Assembly (NCBI GenBank): GCA_016871175.1
Contig: VFZL01000004.1
Span: 62,001-126,000, forward strand
Origin: Acidimicrobiia bacterium
Lineage (GTDB): Bacteria > Acidobacteriota > Vicinamibacteria > Vicinamibacterales > CAVVIG01
Length of the DNA stretch: 64,000 bases
Direction: 5' to 3'
Shown here: positions 16,700-26,058 of the stretch, piece after piece
Layout: the number at the start of each line of letters is the position of its first letter
How positions within the stretch are numbered: the first letter of the stretch is position 1
The notes under the pieces: model-generated
Databases searched by the model: none
What the model was told of the DNA's origin: nothing
The model's input: only the letters and a program-made list of their open reading frames with translations
Made by a program: the position numbers and the translations under genes

Positions 16700-16880
16700 T
16701 CAGGCGGAACTTCCGCCCGATGAGGAAGGGGAGCTCGTGGAGCTCTCCGACACCGATCTCGGCCAACCGCTTGCCGAGTTACAGAATCTTGGGTGGCAAC
16801 CGCGCGAAGACTTTGGCCGCAGAGTTGGCGGTCGCATCGAGCGCCGTCTGCTCACAGGTCGGCTCCTCGACATGGCGTAG
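16692..16880 (+). CDS. Small acidic protein coupled to the sigma factor
   Basis: 62 residues, acidic N-terminus (ELPPDEEGELVELSD) then GWQPREDFGRRVGGRIERRLL. No membrane helix or zinc motif. The last part resembles short proteins that follow ECF sigma genes in Acidobacteriota. The 8-nt overlap suggests a regulatory partner, but no biochemical role is known. Confidence 0.7.
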   Translation: MADQAELPPDEEGELVELSDTDLGQPLAELQNLGWQPREDFGRRVGGRIERRLLTGRLLDMA

Positions 16881-16987
16881 TCTGCCCCGCTCATGGTGAT
16901 TCTGGAGCTCTTGCGTGCGCCGCTCGAGTTGTTCTCAAGAAGCCGGCGAGCGAAATGAACCCTCGGTAGCGAAGCGGAGGGAACCCG

Positions 16988-17812
16988 ATGAACATCCAAG
17001 AGCAACTGAACGTGGTCATCACAGCATTGCAGCGCGCGGTGCTCGACGTGTTACCGCGAGTGGCGACGGGCATCGCGATCGTCATCGCTCTGCTCATCGT
17101 GGCCCGGCTGATCGAACGGGTGATCCGCTCGCTCTTGCGCCGGATCCAGTTGGATGCGCTCCTCAAGAGTGTCGGCGTCGATCAGACCCTGCAGCGCCTG
17201 GGCCGGCGGCAGTCGCCGACGGAAGTGCTCCCGAGGCTGGCCTATTACCTGTTACTGCTGTTTTTCGCCCAGGTCGGAGCCGATGTTTTCGGCATCACCG
17301 CTGTATCGCAAGCGGTCTCGTCGGTGTTCGCCTACCTGCCCAACGTGGTTGCGGCGGCGCTCATTCTCACGGTTGGCACATCGGCCGCCCAGTTCGCCGG
17401 TCAAACGGTGACACAGGCAGCTGACGAGTCAGGCATCGAATTCGCCAAGTCGCTCGGGTCCATCGTCACCGGGCTCATCGTCTTCGTCGTGGGCATCATG
17501 GCGGTCGGGCAACTGCGATTCGATACCGACATGGTGCGGATTTTCACCGTCTCTCTATTGGCGGGGTTCGCGCTCGCCTTTGGGCTGTCGTTCGGCTTGG
17601 GTACGCGCGACATCACGCGCAATATCCTCGCAGGCTTCTACGCGCGGAAGCTGTTTCAACCGGGCGATCCCGTGGAGATTCTCGGCCATCGAGGGGTCAT
17701 TAAGGGCATCACCGCCACCCAAACGCTGATTGAGTAGGAGCAAGGCGTCGTCAGGTTTGCGAACTCGGTGTTCCTCGACGAGACCGTGCGAAGCACGCCA
17801 GCTCACGGATAG
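16988..17812 (+). pseudogene. Mechanosensitive channel MscS family protein with in-frame TAG
   Basis: 249 codons are open from ATG 16988: three or four membrane helices, then the MscS pore helix region FALAFGLSFGLGTRDITRNI and the start of the beta domain (LFQPGDPVEILGHRGVIKGI, TQTLIE). A TAG at 17735-17737 interrupts, after which the same frame continues EQGVVRFANSVFLDETV to a stop at 17812, exactly the expected family text (LIE-Q-x-G...FANS). A single CAG to TAG change explains it. The upstream sequence AAGCGGAGGG is a good ribosome site. Without the last 24 residues the short-form channel may not fold. Confidence 0.8.
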
Positions 17813-18381
17813 AGCCGTGTGATGCGCCATCGATCGCCTTCCAGCGTGTAGAGGACGCGATCGTGTAACCGATCCGGGCGTCCGTACCAGAACTCGACGC
17901 GCGCTGGCACGACGCGGTACCCGCCCCAGAACGGCGGGCGCGGCACCTCCTGTTCCGCGAAACGTCGCTCGACAGTCCGATACGCCTCCTCCAACACCTC
18001 GCGCGCCAGCAGCTCGGCGCTCTGTAGCGAGGCCCACGCGCTGATCTGGCTGCCCCTGGGCCGTTCCCGGAAGTAGCGGTTCGACTCTTCCGGAGGCAGC
18101 GTCTCCACTGCGCCTTCGACGCGAATCTGTTCCTCCAGATCGGGCCAGTGGAAGCAGAGCGCGGCGTGCGGGTTGTCGGTGAGCTCGCGCCCTTTTCGAC
18201 TGTTGTAGTTCGTGTGAAAGACGAACCCCCGCGCGTCCACGTGCCTGCAGAGCACGATGCGCACTGAGGGACGGCCGTCCGATCCGACCGTGGCCAGCGC
18301 CACGGGAAGGGTGTCGATGTTTCGCACGCGCGCCCGCTCGGCGGCATCGAGGAACGCGGTAATCGGATCGGCGCTCGACAT
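17803..18381 (-). CDS. pdxH: Pyridoxamine 5'-phosphate oxidase
   Basis: 192 residues from ATG 18381. FMN-dependent oxidation of pyridoxamine/pyridoxine phosphate to PLP. Family stretches: ALATVGSDGRPSVRIVLCRH, FVFHTNYNSRKGREL, ALCFHWPDLEEQIRVEGAV, NRYFRERPRGSQISAWAS and the C-terminal FWYGRPDRLHDRVLYT plus RLYP. All normal landmarks are present. Its 3' end overlaps the tail of the MscS gene on the other strand. A longer start at 18480 is possible but not needed. Confidence 0.95.
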   Translation of the reverse strand: MSSADPITAFLDAAERARVRNIDTLPVALATVGSDGRPSVRIVLCRHVDARGFVFHTNYNSRKGRELTDNPHAALCFHWPDLEEQIRVEGAVETLPPEESNRYFRERPRGSQISAWASLQSAELLAREVLEEAYRTVERRFAEQEVPRPPFWGGYRVVPARVEFWYGRPDRLHDRVLYTLEGDRWRITRLYP

Positions 18382-18476
18382 TGCGGCGAAGTCTCCGATC
18401 CGACTATACCGCGCGTCGAGTAGGTCAGGAGTGATCAGCGGGCGACGAGAAACGCCCGTGTGCGCGCGCACCGGGC

Positions 18477-19358
18477 TCACCCGGCCGACGTAGCGGCGGA
18501 ACGCCGCGCGACCAGCATGCGGTACTTCATGTACCCGCCACGATAGAGGCGTTCAAGGGCCAACCCTCCGTGGTACGAGTCCAGCACGCTGCACCACCCG
18601 TCGTGGAAGGTCAGCACTGCCGCGGCTGCTCGGTTCACCCCCTCTAGGATGGCGATCCGAGTCAGCGTGCGTGGCGCGACCGACGGGGTGAGATCGCGGT
18701 CCGCGATGAGGTCCAGACCGCAGGCTTCAAGCGACGATCGGTGCTGGGCGACCGTCGCCAGTACCGGGCACCGCCATCCCCGCTTGAAGGCCGCAAGATC
18801 TCGCGCGGCCGCCGCGTCTAACGCGATGTCCGGCCGCGGCATGTCGTCGACAATGGCCAGAAGCCCCCCCGGCGTGAGGCGGCGAGCGAGTGCCGTGACC
18901 GACGTGCCAGGGCCGGGTGAGTGAGCGAGAGATTCGATCGCGATGATCAGGTCGAACGGGCCGACAGGAGGCGAGTCGTAGCTGCGCACGAGCAACTGCA
19001 CACGACCGGACAGCCCAGCCCGCCCGACGGCCCCCCGACCGATGCGGGCCTGACGCTCACTCAGCGTCACGCCGACGTACTCGCCGCCGATTCTCAAGGC
19101 CAGCTCGATCATCGTGCCACCCATTCCACAGCCCGCGTCGAGGACCCGAGGACTGAGCAACGGTGGCAGCGTTTCGAGCAACAGATCGTGGAGCCGAGTG
19201 GCTGTCGGCCGACCCGCGGCACGTGGGTCAATCAACGCACGGTGCACCGTCTGCGTCGCATGACCGCCGCCGTACCCGAACCACTGCCCGACGCGTGTCC
19301 ACGCGGAGAGCCGGTCATAGTACTCGCCGGTCTGCGGGTCGACGTCCGAGTACGGCAC
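18477..19358 (-). CDS. SAM-dependent methyltransferase
   Basis: 293 residues from GTG 19358 (VPYSDVDPQTGEYYDRLSAW). Class I fold with motif I VLDAGCGMGGTMIELAL, motif post I GGEYVGVTLSERQA and DLIIAIESLAHSPGP, similar to small-molecule C-methyltransferases that act on lipid or natural-product substrates. The C-terminal part ends YRGGYMKYRMLVARR. The start is uncertain because no ATG lies near; sequence just upstream belongs to the DUF6691 remnant, so a few N-terminal residues may have been lost. Substrate unknown. Confidence 0.8.
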   Translation of the reverse strand: MPYSDVDPQTGEYYDRLSAWTRVGQWFGYGGGHATQTVHRALIDPRAAGRPTATRLHDLLLETLPPLLSPRVLDAGCGMGGTMIELALRIGGEYVGVTLSERQARIGRGAVGRAGLSGRVQLLVRSYDSPPVGPFDLIIAIESLAHSPGPGTSVTALARRLTPGGLLAIVDDMPRPDIALDAAAARDLAAFKRGWRCPVLATVAQHRSSLEACGLDLIADRDLTPSVAPRTLTRIAILEGVNRAAAAVLTFHDGWCSVLDSYHGGLALERLYRGGYMKYRMLVARRSAATSAG

Positions 19359-19371
19359 GAGCGTGAGGCCG

Positions 19372-19620
19372 CTACCCTTCGCCTGGTCCCACTTCGAGTG
19401 GCGGGAGCGGCATGCGTGGCTGCAGCTTGACCAAGAGGGGTCCCGGGCACAGGCCGGACATCGGCCAGCCCAAGCCGAACAAGAGGCCACCCAGAACATT
19501 GCCAAGGTGCTGCGGCTTGGTCTCGACGCGGATCGGTTCACGGAACACCGTCGCGCCAGAGCGACTCAGCACGAACCCGAACGCCGTGCCGAGCCCTAAG
19601 TACACCAACGTCATCGTCAC
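19372..19620 (-). pseudogene. DUF6691 (YeeE/YedE partner) remnant
   Basis: Opens MTLVYLGLGTAFGFVLSRSGA, the usual first helix of DUF6691 sulfur-transport-like proteins, then jumps to VFREPIRVETKPQHLGNVLG and GLLFGLGWPMSGLCPGPLLV. Full-length members are about 140 residues; around forty residues between the first helix and GGLLFG are missing and the C-terminal helix is gone. Its start overlaps the end of the YeeE remnant (GTGACGATGACG). Confidence 0.7.
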
Positions 19621-19880
19621 CTCCGAGAGCCCTGTCCTCTCAGCCAGACGCGAAAGATCAGGTTGGTCGTCAGCATGCCACCGGCCATGAAGCTCAGCGT
19701 TGAGACGATGTCGCGCGTTAGAGGTTCGCTACACCGAAGACACCGTCAATGCTCGTGCACCCACCGGCCACGCGCGTACCCGAAGCCGACGAACGAACCG
19801 CCGATGAGCGCGACAACCGCGATCGGGAAACCGGCGACGGCCCAGTGCCAAGGTTCGAGCGAGTGAAGGAGGAGCGGCAT
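19617..19880 (-). pseudogene. YeeE/YedE transporter remnant with central deletion
   Basis: ATG 19880 begins MPLLLHSLEPWHWAVAGFPI, the typical first helix of a YeeE protein, but after about 40 residues the frame stops. The normal C-terminal helix is found downstream in another frame: TLSFMAGGMLTTNLIFRVWL then GQGSRR and stop. Roughly 100 central residues are deleted. With the DUF6691 remnant this shows that a two-gene sulfur-compound transporter decayed by internal deletions. Confidence 0.72.
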
Positions 19881-19983
19881 ACTGTCCGAAGTGTACTGGA
19901 CCTTGATTCGGCCCGATAATCAAGGTATTCGCCCGTGCCATCGGGACAGGGTCGCACGGGCGAACGTCAGGAGGCCTCTCTCC

Positions 19984-21246
19984 ATGGTGTCCAACTTCGA
20001 GGCACGGCTGGAGCGCTACGCCGACGCAGCCATCCACGCGGGGCTCAACCTGCAGCGCGGTCAACGGCTCATGATGATCGGGCCGCGCTTGACTGGTGGT
20101 GTCGCCCCCGAGGCAACGCCACTGGTGCGCGCCCTGGCGGCCACGGCGTACCGCGCCGGGTCGCCGCTCGTGGAGGTGTTGTGGGGAGACGAGGCGTTGC
20201 AGCTCCTACGGTTCCGCGACGCGATACCGGAGTCCTTCGCGCAGTACTCGGCGTGGCTCCCCAAAGCACTGGTCGATCACATCGAGGGTGGTCATGCCTT
20301 GCTGTCCATTTATGCAAACGATCCCGATCTCCTCGCGGGACTTCCCGCGGACCGCGTGAGCGCCCTGCAACAGGCGGCGTCGCGCGGCCTGCAACAGTTC
20401 TCGGAGCTCATTGGCAAGAACAGCACGAACTGGCTGGTGGTGTCGGGTGCCGCTGAACGCTGGGCGACGAAGGTCTTCCCCGAGGACCCGCCTCACGCAG
20501 CGACCGATCGGCTGTGGGACGCGATCTTTCGCATGTGTCGTGTCGAAACGAGCGATGGTGTGTCGGGGTGGTCGGCGCACCTGGAGGCGCTGGCGCGTCG
20601 GTGCGGGCACTTGAACGCTCGGCACTACAGCACTCTGCGATATCGCGGTGGAGGCACCAACCTTTCGGTCGGTCTCCCAGGCGACCATGTCTGGGTGAGC
20701 GGACGCTCGACCAGCGCCCGCGGCGTCGCCTTTGCCCCGAACATGCCGACCGAGGAGCTGTTCACGATGCCGCACAAGGAGCGCGCGGATGGTGTCGTGC
20801 GCTCGAGTAAGCCGCTGAGCTACGGTGGCGTCACCATCGAGGACTTCACCCTCCGGTTCGTCTCAGGTCGCATCGTCGAAGCCTGCGCCGCGACGGGCGA
20901 AGCCGTCTTGCGTAACATGATCGCGTCCGATGATGGCGCGGCGCGCCTCGGCGAGCTGGCGCTCGTCCCGCATTCGTCGCCTATCTCGCAGTCTGGGCGG
21001 CTCTTCTACAACACCCTGTTCGACGAGAATGCCGCCAGCCACCTCGCCGTGGGCTCCGCCTATCGGTTCACGCTCCAAGGCGGCGAGCGCATGTCCGACG
21101 AGGCGTTCGCGGACGCCGGCGGGAATCGCAGCATGATCCACGTCGACTTCATGATCGGTCACGAGACGCTGGACATCGACGGTGTGCGAGAGGACGGCAC
21201 CACCGAGCCGATCATGCGCGGCGGCGAATGGGCGTGCGCGCTCTGA
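19984..21246 (+). CDS. Aminopeptidase, M29 (aminopeptidase T) family
   Basis: 420 residues from ATG 19984, with AGGAGG at 19970. M29 metallo-aminopeptidases remove N-terminal residues using two divalent metals. Metal-ligand regions are NMPTEELFTMPHKERADG (Glu, His) and the C-terminal SMIHVDFMIGH (His, Asp); both are intact. No signal peptide, so cytoplasmic. A secreted M3 peptidase gene follows after 67 bp in the same direction. Confidence 0.93.
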   Translation: MVSNFEARLERYADAAIHAGLNLQRGQRLMMIGPRLTGGVAPEATPLVRALAATAYRAGSPLVEVLWGDEALQLLRFRDAIPESFAQYSAWLPKALVDHIEGGHALLSIYANDPDLLAGLPADRVSALQQAASRGLQQFSELIGKNSTNWLVVSGAAERWATKVFPEDPPHAATDRLWDAIFRMCRVETSDGVSGWSAHLEALARRCGHLNARHYSTLRYRGGGTNLSVGLPGDHVWVSGRSTSARGVAFAPNMPTEELFTMPHKERADGVVRSSKPLSYGGVTIEDFTLRFVSGRIVEACAATGEAVLRNMIASDDGAARLGELALVPHSSPISQSGRLFYNTLFDENAASHLAVGSAYRFTLQGGERMSDEAFADAGGNRSMIHVDFMIGHETLDIDGVREDGTTEPIMRGGEWACAL

Positions 21247-21313
21247 GGTCGGCTCTCGGCGCTTCTTCTCTCCGCCATCGGCGCTACTGGTATCATCAGC
21301 GAGGAGGTTGGCC

Positions 21314-23341
21314 GTGCACGTGCGCCTAAAGCACCTGTTGACGATCGGCGGGTTCACGGGCCTTTTTACCCTGTCTATGCCCTCGCTGCCGTCGGCTGCT
21401 GAACTCACCCCTGGTGCCTCGAAGCTGCTCGTGGTCTCTCCTCAAGTGTTCAAGGAGACGTGTCTGGCGGACATCGCTCAGGCGAAGGAGCGAGCCGCGA
21501 AATTCATGGGATCGCAGGGCGTCATCGATGGTGTGGCGGCACTTGACGAATACGACTCGGCCGTGGCCCTGCTCGCCGACGCGTCGGCACGTGCCAGCCT
21601 GGCTCGCAGCGTGCATCCGGACGAGGCGATGCGCGACGCCGCGGCGTCCTGCGAGACCGAGGTCGAGAAGGCGACCACCGAGCTTACGCTCAACCGCGCC
21701 ATCTACGACCGCATGGCTTCCCTCACGATCGCCACGGCTGATGCGGCCACCAAGCACTACGTGCAGAAGACGCTTCGCGATTTCCGCCGCGCCGGCGTGG
21801 ACAAGGACGACGCGACCCGCGCGAGGATCAGAACCCTGCGCGACGAGCTCGTGAAGTTGGGCCAGCAGTTCGACGAGAACATCGCGAGCGACGTGCGCAC
21901 GCTGGAGGTGGATCCGACCGACTTGGACGGGTTACCGGAAGACTTCAAGCGGTCGCATCCGGTCCAGCCCAACGGCAAGGTGCGCCTCACGACCAACAAC
22001 ACGGACTATCAGCCGTTCTTGACCTATTCGACGTCGGCGACCGCGCGGGCCGCCATCTGGAAGTTGTACCGCCAGCGCGCGCACCCAAAGAACGTCACGG
22101 TGCTCAAGGGGATGCTCGAGGCACGACAGGAGCTTGCGACGCTTCTGGGCTTTCCGACCTGGGCCGATTACATCACCGGCGACAAGATGATCGGCACCAA
22201 GCAGAACGTCAGCGACTTCATCGACCGCATCGTCAAGGCTGCGGACACGCGTATGAAATCGGACTACGCGGCTTTGCTCGCCCGCCGACAGCGAGACGTG
22301 CGAGGGGCCGCCGCCGTCGACGCGTGGGACAGCAGCTACTACCAGGAGAAAGTGAAGGCCGAGCAGTACAATTTCGACTCGCAGTCCGTACGGCCGTTCT
22401 TCGAGTACTCGCGTGTGAAGACAGGCGTGATGGACATTACAAGTCGGATGTTCGGCATCACCTACCGTCCGGTGAAGGACGCCGCCGTCTGGCACGCGGA
22501 TGTCGACGTGTACGATGTCCTCGAGGGAACGACGCTTCTGGGTCGCATCTACCTTGATATGTTCCCGCGCGACAACAAGTACAAGCACTACGCGCAGTTC
22601 ACATTGACGAACGGCAAGAGCGGTCGCACCCTGCCCGAGGGTGTGTTGGTGTGCAACTTCCCGAGGCCTGGCGCGGAGCCAGCGCTGATGCAGCACTCCG
22701 ACGTCGAGACCTTCTTTCATGAGTTCGGCCACCTCCTCCACCACGTGCTGGGCGGCCATACCAGATGGGCCGGTATCGCGGGTGTCGCGACCGAGTGGGA
22801 CTTCGTCGAAGCGCCGTCGCAGATGCTCGAGGAGTGGGTCTGGACTCCCGAAACGCTCCAGACGTTCGCGACGCATTACAAGACGGGCGAGCCAATTCCG
22901 GCGGACCTGGTCAAGCGGATGCGTGCGGCCGATGAATTCGGCAAGGGCCTCTTCGTCCGGCAACAGATGTTCTACGCCTCGCTCAGCCTCCAGCTACACA
23001 GCCGGGAGCCGAAGAGCATAGACATGCCGAAGCTTGTGGCCGAGTTCCAGGAACGACTCACACCGTATCGCTTTGTGGAAGATACGTACTTCGAGGAGTC
23101 GTTCACGCACCTCAACGGCTACTCGGCGGTCTACTACACCTACATGTGGTCGCTCGTCATTGCCAAGGACATGTTCACAGTCTTCAACCGTGCGGGGTTG
23201 ATGAATCGCGACGCGGCGCTGCGGTACCGGTCTCGGGTGTTGGAGCCTGGCGGCTCGCAACCGGCCGCGGATCTCGTGCGCCACTTCCTCGACCGACCGT
23301 ATAGCTTCACAGCTTTCGAAGATTGGCTGAACGCGAATTGA
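21314..23341 (+). CDS. M3 family zinc metallopeptidase, secreted
   Basis: 675 residues from GTG 21314, 5 nt after GAGGAGG. Residues 1-30 form a signal peptide (LLTIGGFTGLFTLSMPS then SAAE). The catalytic site is HEFGHLLHH at residue 469, with the downstream metal Glu in EAPSQMLEEWVW, as in thimet/Dcp-type oligopeptidases. Length is normal for the family. It probably degrades short peptides in the periplasm, feeding on external protein together with the other peptidases in this window. Confidence 0.95.
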   Translation: MHVRLKHLLTIGGFTGLFTLSMPSLPSAAELTPGASKLLVVSPQVFKETCLADIAQAKERAAKFMGSQGVIDGVAALDEYDSAVALLADASARASLARSVHPDEAMRDAAASCETEVEKATTELTLNRAIYDRMASLTIATADAATKHYVQKTLRDFRRAGVDKDDATRARIRTLRDELVKLGQQFDENIASDVRTLEVDPTDLDGLPEDFKRSHPVQPNGKVRLTTNNTDYQPFLTYSTSATARAAIWKLYRQRAHPKNVTVLKGMLEARQELATLLGFPTWADYITGDKMIGTKQNVSDFIDRIVKAADTRMKSDYAALLARRQRDVRGAAAVDAWDSSYYQEKVKAEQYNFDSQSVRPFFEYSRVKTGVMDITSRMFGITYRPVKDAAVWHADVDVYDVLEGTTLLGRIYLDMFPRDNKYKHYAQFTLTNGKSGRTLPEGVLVCNFPRPGAEPALMQHSDVETFFHEFGHLLHHVLGGHTRWAGIAGVATEWDFVEAPSQMLEEWVWTPETLQTFATHYKTGEPIPADLVKRMRAADEFGKGLFVRQQMFYASLSLQLHSREPKSIDMPKLVAEFQERLTPYRFVEDTYFEESFTHLNGYSAVYYTYMWSLVIAKDMFTVFNRAGLMNRDAALRYRSRVLEPGGSQPAADLVRHFLDRPYSFTAFEDWLNAN

Positions 23342-23349
23342 TCGGATCG

Positions 23350-24182
23350 ATGGCCGCGCTTCATCCTCAGATCGTCCACTTCACCATTGTGCTGGTGATG
23401 GTCGGAGTGATGTTTCGTCTGATCTCGCTCTTCGGGCGGCCCGCCTTCGCCTCGCCCGCGGCCGCGACATTACTGCTGCTGGCGACGATGAGTGCCGCCC
23501 TGTCGGTGCGGAGCGGCTTGGACGCCCATGGGCCCGTCGAGCGTGCACCGGGGGCCAGAGCCGCGGTAATCGCGCACGAGGAGTGGGGCGAGCGGGCACA
23601 CAACATCCTCATCGTCATAGCTGCCGTGGAAGTGATCGCACTGTTGCTACGCCGTTCACCCAGGGTGCGGTACCTCCACGTGGTCTCGGCAGTCGTCGGT
23701 GTGCTGGCCGTGTTCGCCGTCTACGAGGCAGGGGAGCACGGCGGCGCGTTGGTTTATCGCTACGCTGGCGGGGTTGGGATTCGATCAGGGGAACCCCAGG
23801 ATGTGGGGCGGCTGCTGCTCGCCGGGCTGTACACCAGTCCCAACTGGATCGCGAGGCAGGGAGAGCACAGGACGCCGCAGATCTGATTGAGACGGCAGCT
23901 CGTCGATTTCCTCAGGACTCCGAGGTGCAACTGCTGGCGGCGGAGTCGAAGCTCGTCGACAAGAAAGACCCGCAGGCCGCCATCGAGGCGTTGAACGTGA
24001 TTCAGGTCTCCGATGACGATCGCGTTCTGCGCATACGCCGCGGGACGTTGCAGGCGGACGCATTCGAGGCGGCGGGGCAGAAGGATGCCGCGATCGCCGT
24101 GCTCCAGCCGATCGTCGAGGCGTTCCCAACCAATGCGCGCCTGAGGGCCCGTCTCGAGACGCTCAAGGCCAAACCGAGATGA
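23350..24182 (+). pseudogene. DUF2231-type membrane protein with TPR tail, frameshifted
   Basis: Starts ATG 23350 (MAALHPQIVHFTIVLVMVGV), with four hydrophobic helices of the DUF2231 type to LLLAGLY near 23831. From there the homologous text continues one frame later as HQSQLDREAGRAQDAADLIE and then tetratricopeptide-like repeats to the TGA at 24182 (AAIAVLQPIVEAFPTNARLR). Inserting one C in TACACCAG restores GLYHQSQLD. The next gene starts directly at 24183. It is either a fresh frameshift or a one-base sequence error; otherwise the gene is complete. Confidence 0.75.
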
Positions 24183-25088
24183 ATGTCTGAGTCGGCTCGG
24201 CGTGGGATCCGGTCCGCCCAGTTCGGGATCCTCGCCAACGCCGCGCTCGCCGTGGTGAAGCTGATCGCTGGGCTGCTCGGCGACAGCTATGCCCTCGTGG
24301 CCGACGCCGTCGAGTCGATCGCGGACATCTTCTCTTCACTCATCGTGTGGGGTGAACTCCGCCTTTCGGTTCGCGACCATAGCGACCAGTATCCGTTCGG
24401 TTACGGCAAGGCGGAGCCATTGGCCGCGACAGTTGTCGCACTGATGCTCGTTGCTGCCGGAGTGGGCATCGCCGTGGAAGCCGTGACCGAGATTCGCACG
24501 CCGCATCACGCACCCGCGCCGTGGACGCTGGCAGTCCTGGTCGTCGTCATGATCGCCAAGACCGTATTGTCGAGGCGTGTCGGCGAGGTCGGTGCGGCGA
24601 TCGACAGTACCGTCGTGCGTGCGGACGCCTGGCATCACCTGAGCGACGCGTTGACGTCGGCAGCGGCGTTCGTCGGCATCGCCATCGCCATTGCGGGTGG
24701 ACCTGGCTGGGAGTCCGCGGACGACTGGGCGGCGCTCGCCGCATCGGCGATCATCGTGTTCAACGGCACGGGGATCCTGCGACCGGCCCTTGCCGACCTG
24801 ATGGACCGCATGCCTGGTCCAGAAGTCGTCGACGCCATTCGAGGCGTAGCGTCCGGTGTCACGGGAGTCAGGGCTATCGAGAAGCTCGCCGTGCGGAAGA
24901 GCGGCATCGTGTACCGCGTAATCATCCACGTGCAGGCCGACGCGTCTCTTTCCCTGCACGACGCGCACATCCTGGGAGGCCGCGTGAAGAGCGCGATCCG
25001 CGTGGCCATGCCACACGTGCAGGACGTGCTCGTGCACATGGAGCCGTTCGAGCCGGCTGTCACGGCACGGTCGATTCCTGAAGCGTGA
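24183..25088 (+). CDS. Cation diffusion facilitator family transporter
   Basis: 301 residues. Six helices; the metal site motifs are VADAVESIAD in helix 2 and DAWHHLSDALTS in helix 5, the HxxxD type associated with Zn, Fe or Mn. YPFGYGKAEPLAA is the conserved cytoplasmic loop. The C-terminal dimerisation domain (VIIHVQADASLSLHDAHIL) is complete. It follows the DUF2231/TPR gene without a gap. It differs from the DmeF pump at 4.2 kb by lacking the His-rich loop. Confidence 0.93.
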   Translation: MSESARRGIRSAQFGILANAALAVVKLIAGLLGDSYALVADAVESIADIFSSLIVWGELRLSVRDHSDQYPFGYGKAEPLAATVVALMLVAAGVGIAVEAVTEIRTPHHAPAPWTLAVLVVVMIAKTVLSRRVGEVGAAIDSTVVRADAWHHLSDALTSAAAFVGIAIAIAGGPGWESADDWAALAASAIIVFNGTGILRPALADLMDRMPGPEVVDAIRGVASGVTGVRAIEKLAVRKSGIVYRVIIHVQADASLSLHDAHILGGRVKSAIRVAMPHVQDVLVHMEPFEPAVTARSIPEA

Positions 25089-26037
25089 GCGCGACCTTCA
25101 ACCACCAGCGCGGCTGCCACTCGGCTGCAACCGGCACACCGGCGAGCGCGCCGTTGGTGCCAACGTAGACGTCGAAGCGCGTCCGGGCATCGGTCGCCAG
25201 CGTGGTGATCTCAAAGGACGATCGGACGGCCGAGACCACCTGATCGCCGAGATGCACGGTCGTTGGCTGCAGCTCACGCCGGCGCAACTCGTACAGGCCC
25301 TGACCGAACACGTACTGCACACGCAGATCCTCGCGTGCGGATCGTGCGAGCCCGGCTCGGGTGCGACTCACGTCCCGCGCTATGAGGTCCGCCAGGGCGA
25401 CGAGGAAGCCTGGCCGGACGCCTGCGGACACGACCTGCTCACGCGGAGCGGCAGCTGCGGACGCCGCTCGCACGCGATCGAGGGTGGCGTCGACGTCGTG
25501 AACGGAGAAGGCCCTGGTCGTTGCGATGCGCGCAGTTCTCCAAGCAGAGCGCCCGCCCACAACTTAACCCGCGATCGCTCGGAAGTCACCCGTGCGCTGC
25601 CGTCGCTCGACGTCGGCGGCGGCCTCGTCATAGGAGGCCGTGTCATCGCCGGTCATCAACGCCAGCAGGAGACCGCCGATGTCATCGGCCTGCTACGCAA
25701 TGAAGCCCCACTTGTTCAGGCCGCGCGGCGCCCTGTTCGGATCAGTGCCCACCAGTAGCTCATACGCGCGACATCCCTCGTCCGCCGACCGCCACGTGAT
25801 GCGTGCGAACCCAACGTCATCCTTGCCGAACCAGAAGAGCAACGGACGGATGCGTCCGGCCATGCGGTAGCGACGCACCATCGTCGTGTGGCAACCCTCA
25901 CCCGGGAACGGTGTGCGTTCCGAGAGCGTGATCGGGTGCGACACGGTGAAGCGAGCCGTGGCGCCGACGTGGAGGACGGCGATTGAGAAGACAAGTCCTG
26001 TCCCGGCGATCACGCCAGGTATGCGATGTCCGAACAT
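25060..26037 (-). pseudogene. Conserved exported protein of unknown function with two in-frame stops
   Basis: One frame of 326 codons from ATG 26037 (strong ribosome site GAGGAGG) to the stop at 25060, broken by TAG at 25693-25695 and TAA at 25563-25565. A signal peptide is present (IPGVIAGTGLVFSIAVLHVG). Coherent protein text runs through all three parts: GRIRPLLFWFGKDDVGFARI before the first stop, LLLALMTGDDTASYDEAAAD between them, and PGFLVALADLI, RVQYVFGQGLYELR and PVAAEWQPRWWLKV after. I do not know the family. Codon use and absence of frameshift suggest recent inactivation by point mutations. Confidence 0.7.
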
Positions 26038-26058
26038 GGTCCTCCTCTAGCGGGGCGA

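Noticed and set aside
19617-19880. Second selenoprotein: TGA in the YeeE remnant followed by CLRC
   Set aside because: The text after the TGA is not YeeE-like; the true C-terminus is in another frame, so it is a deletion scar.
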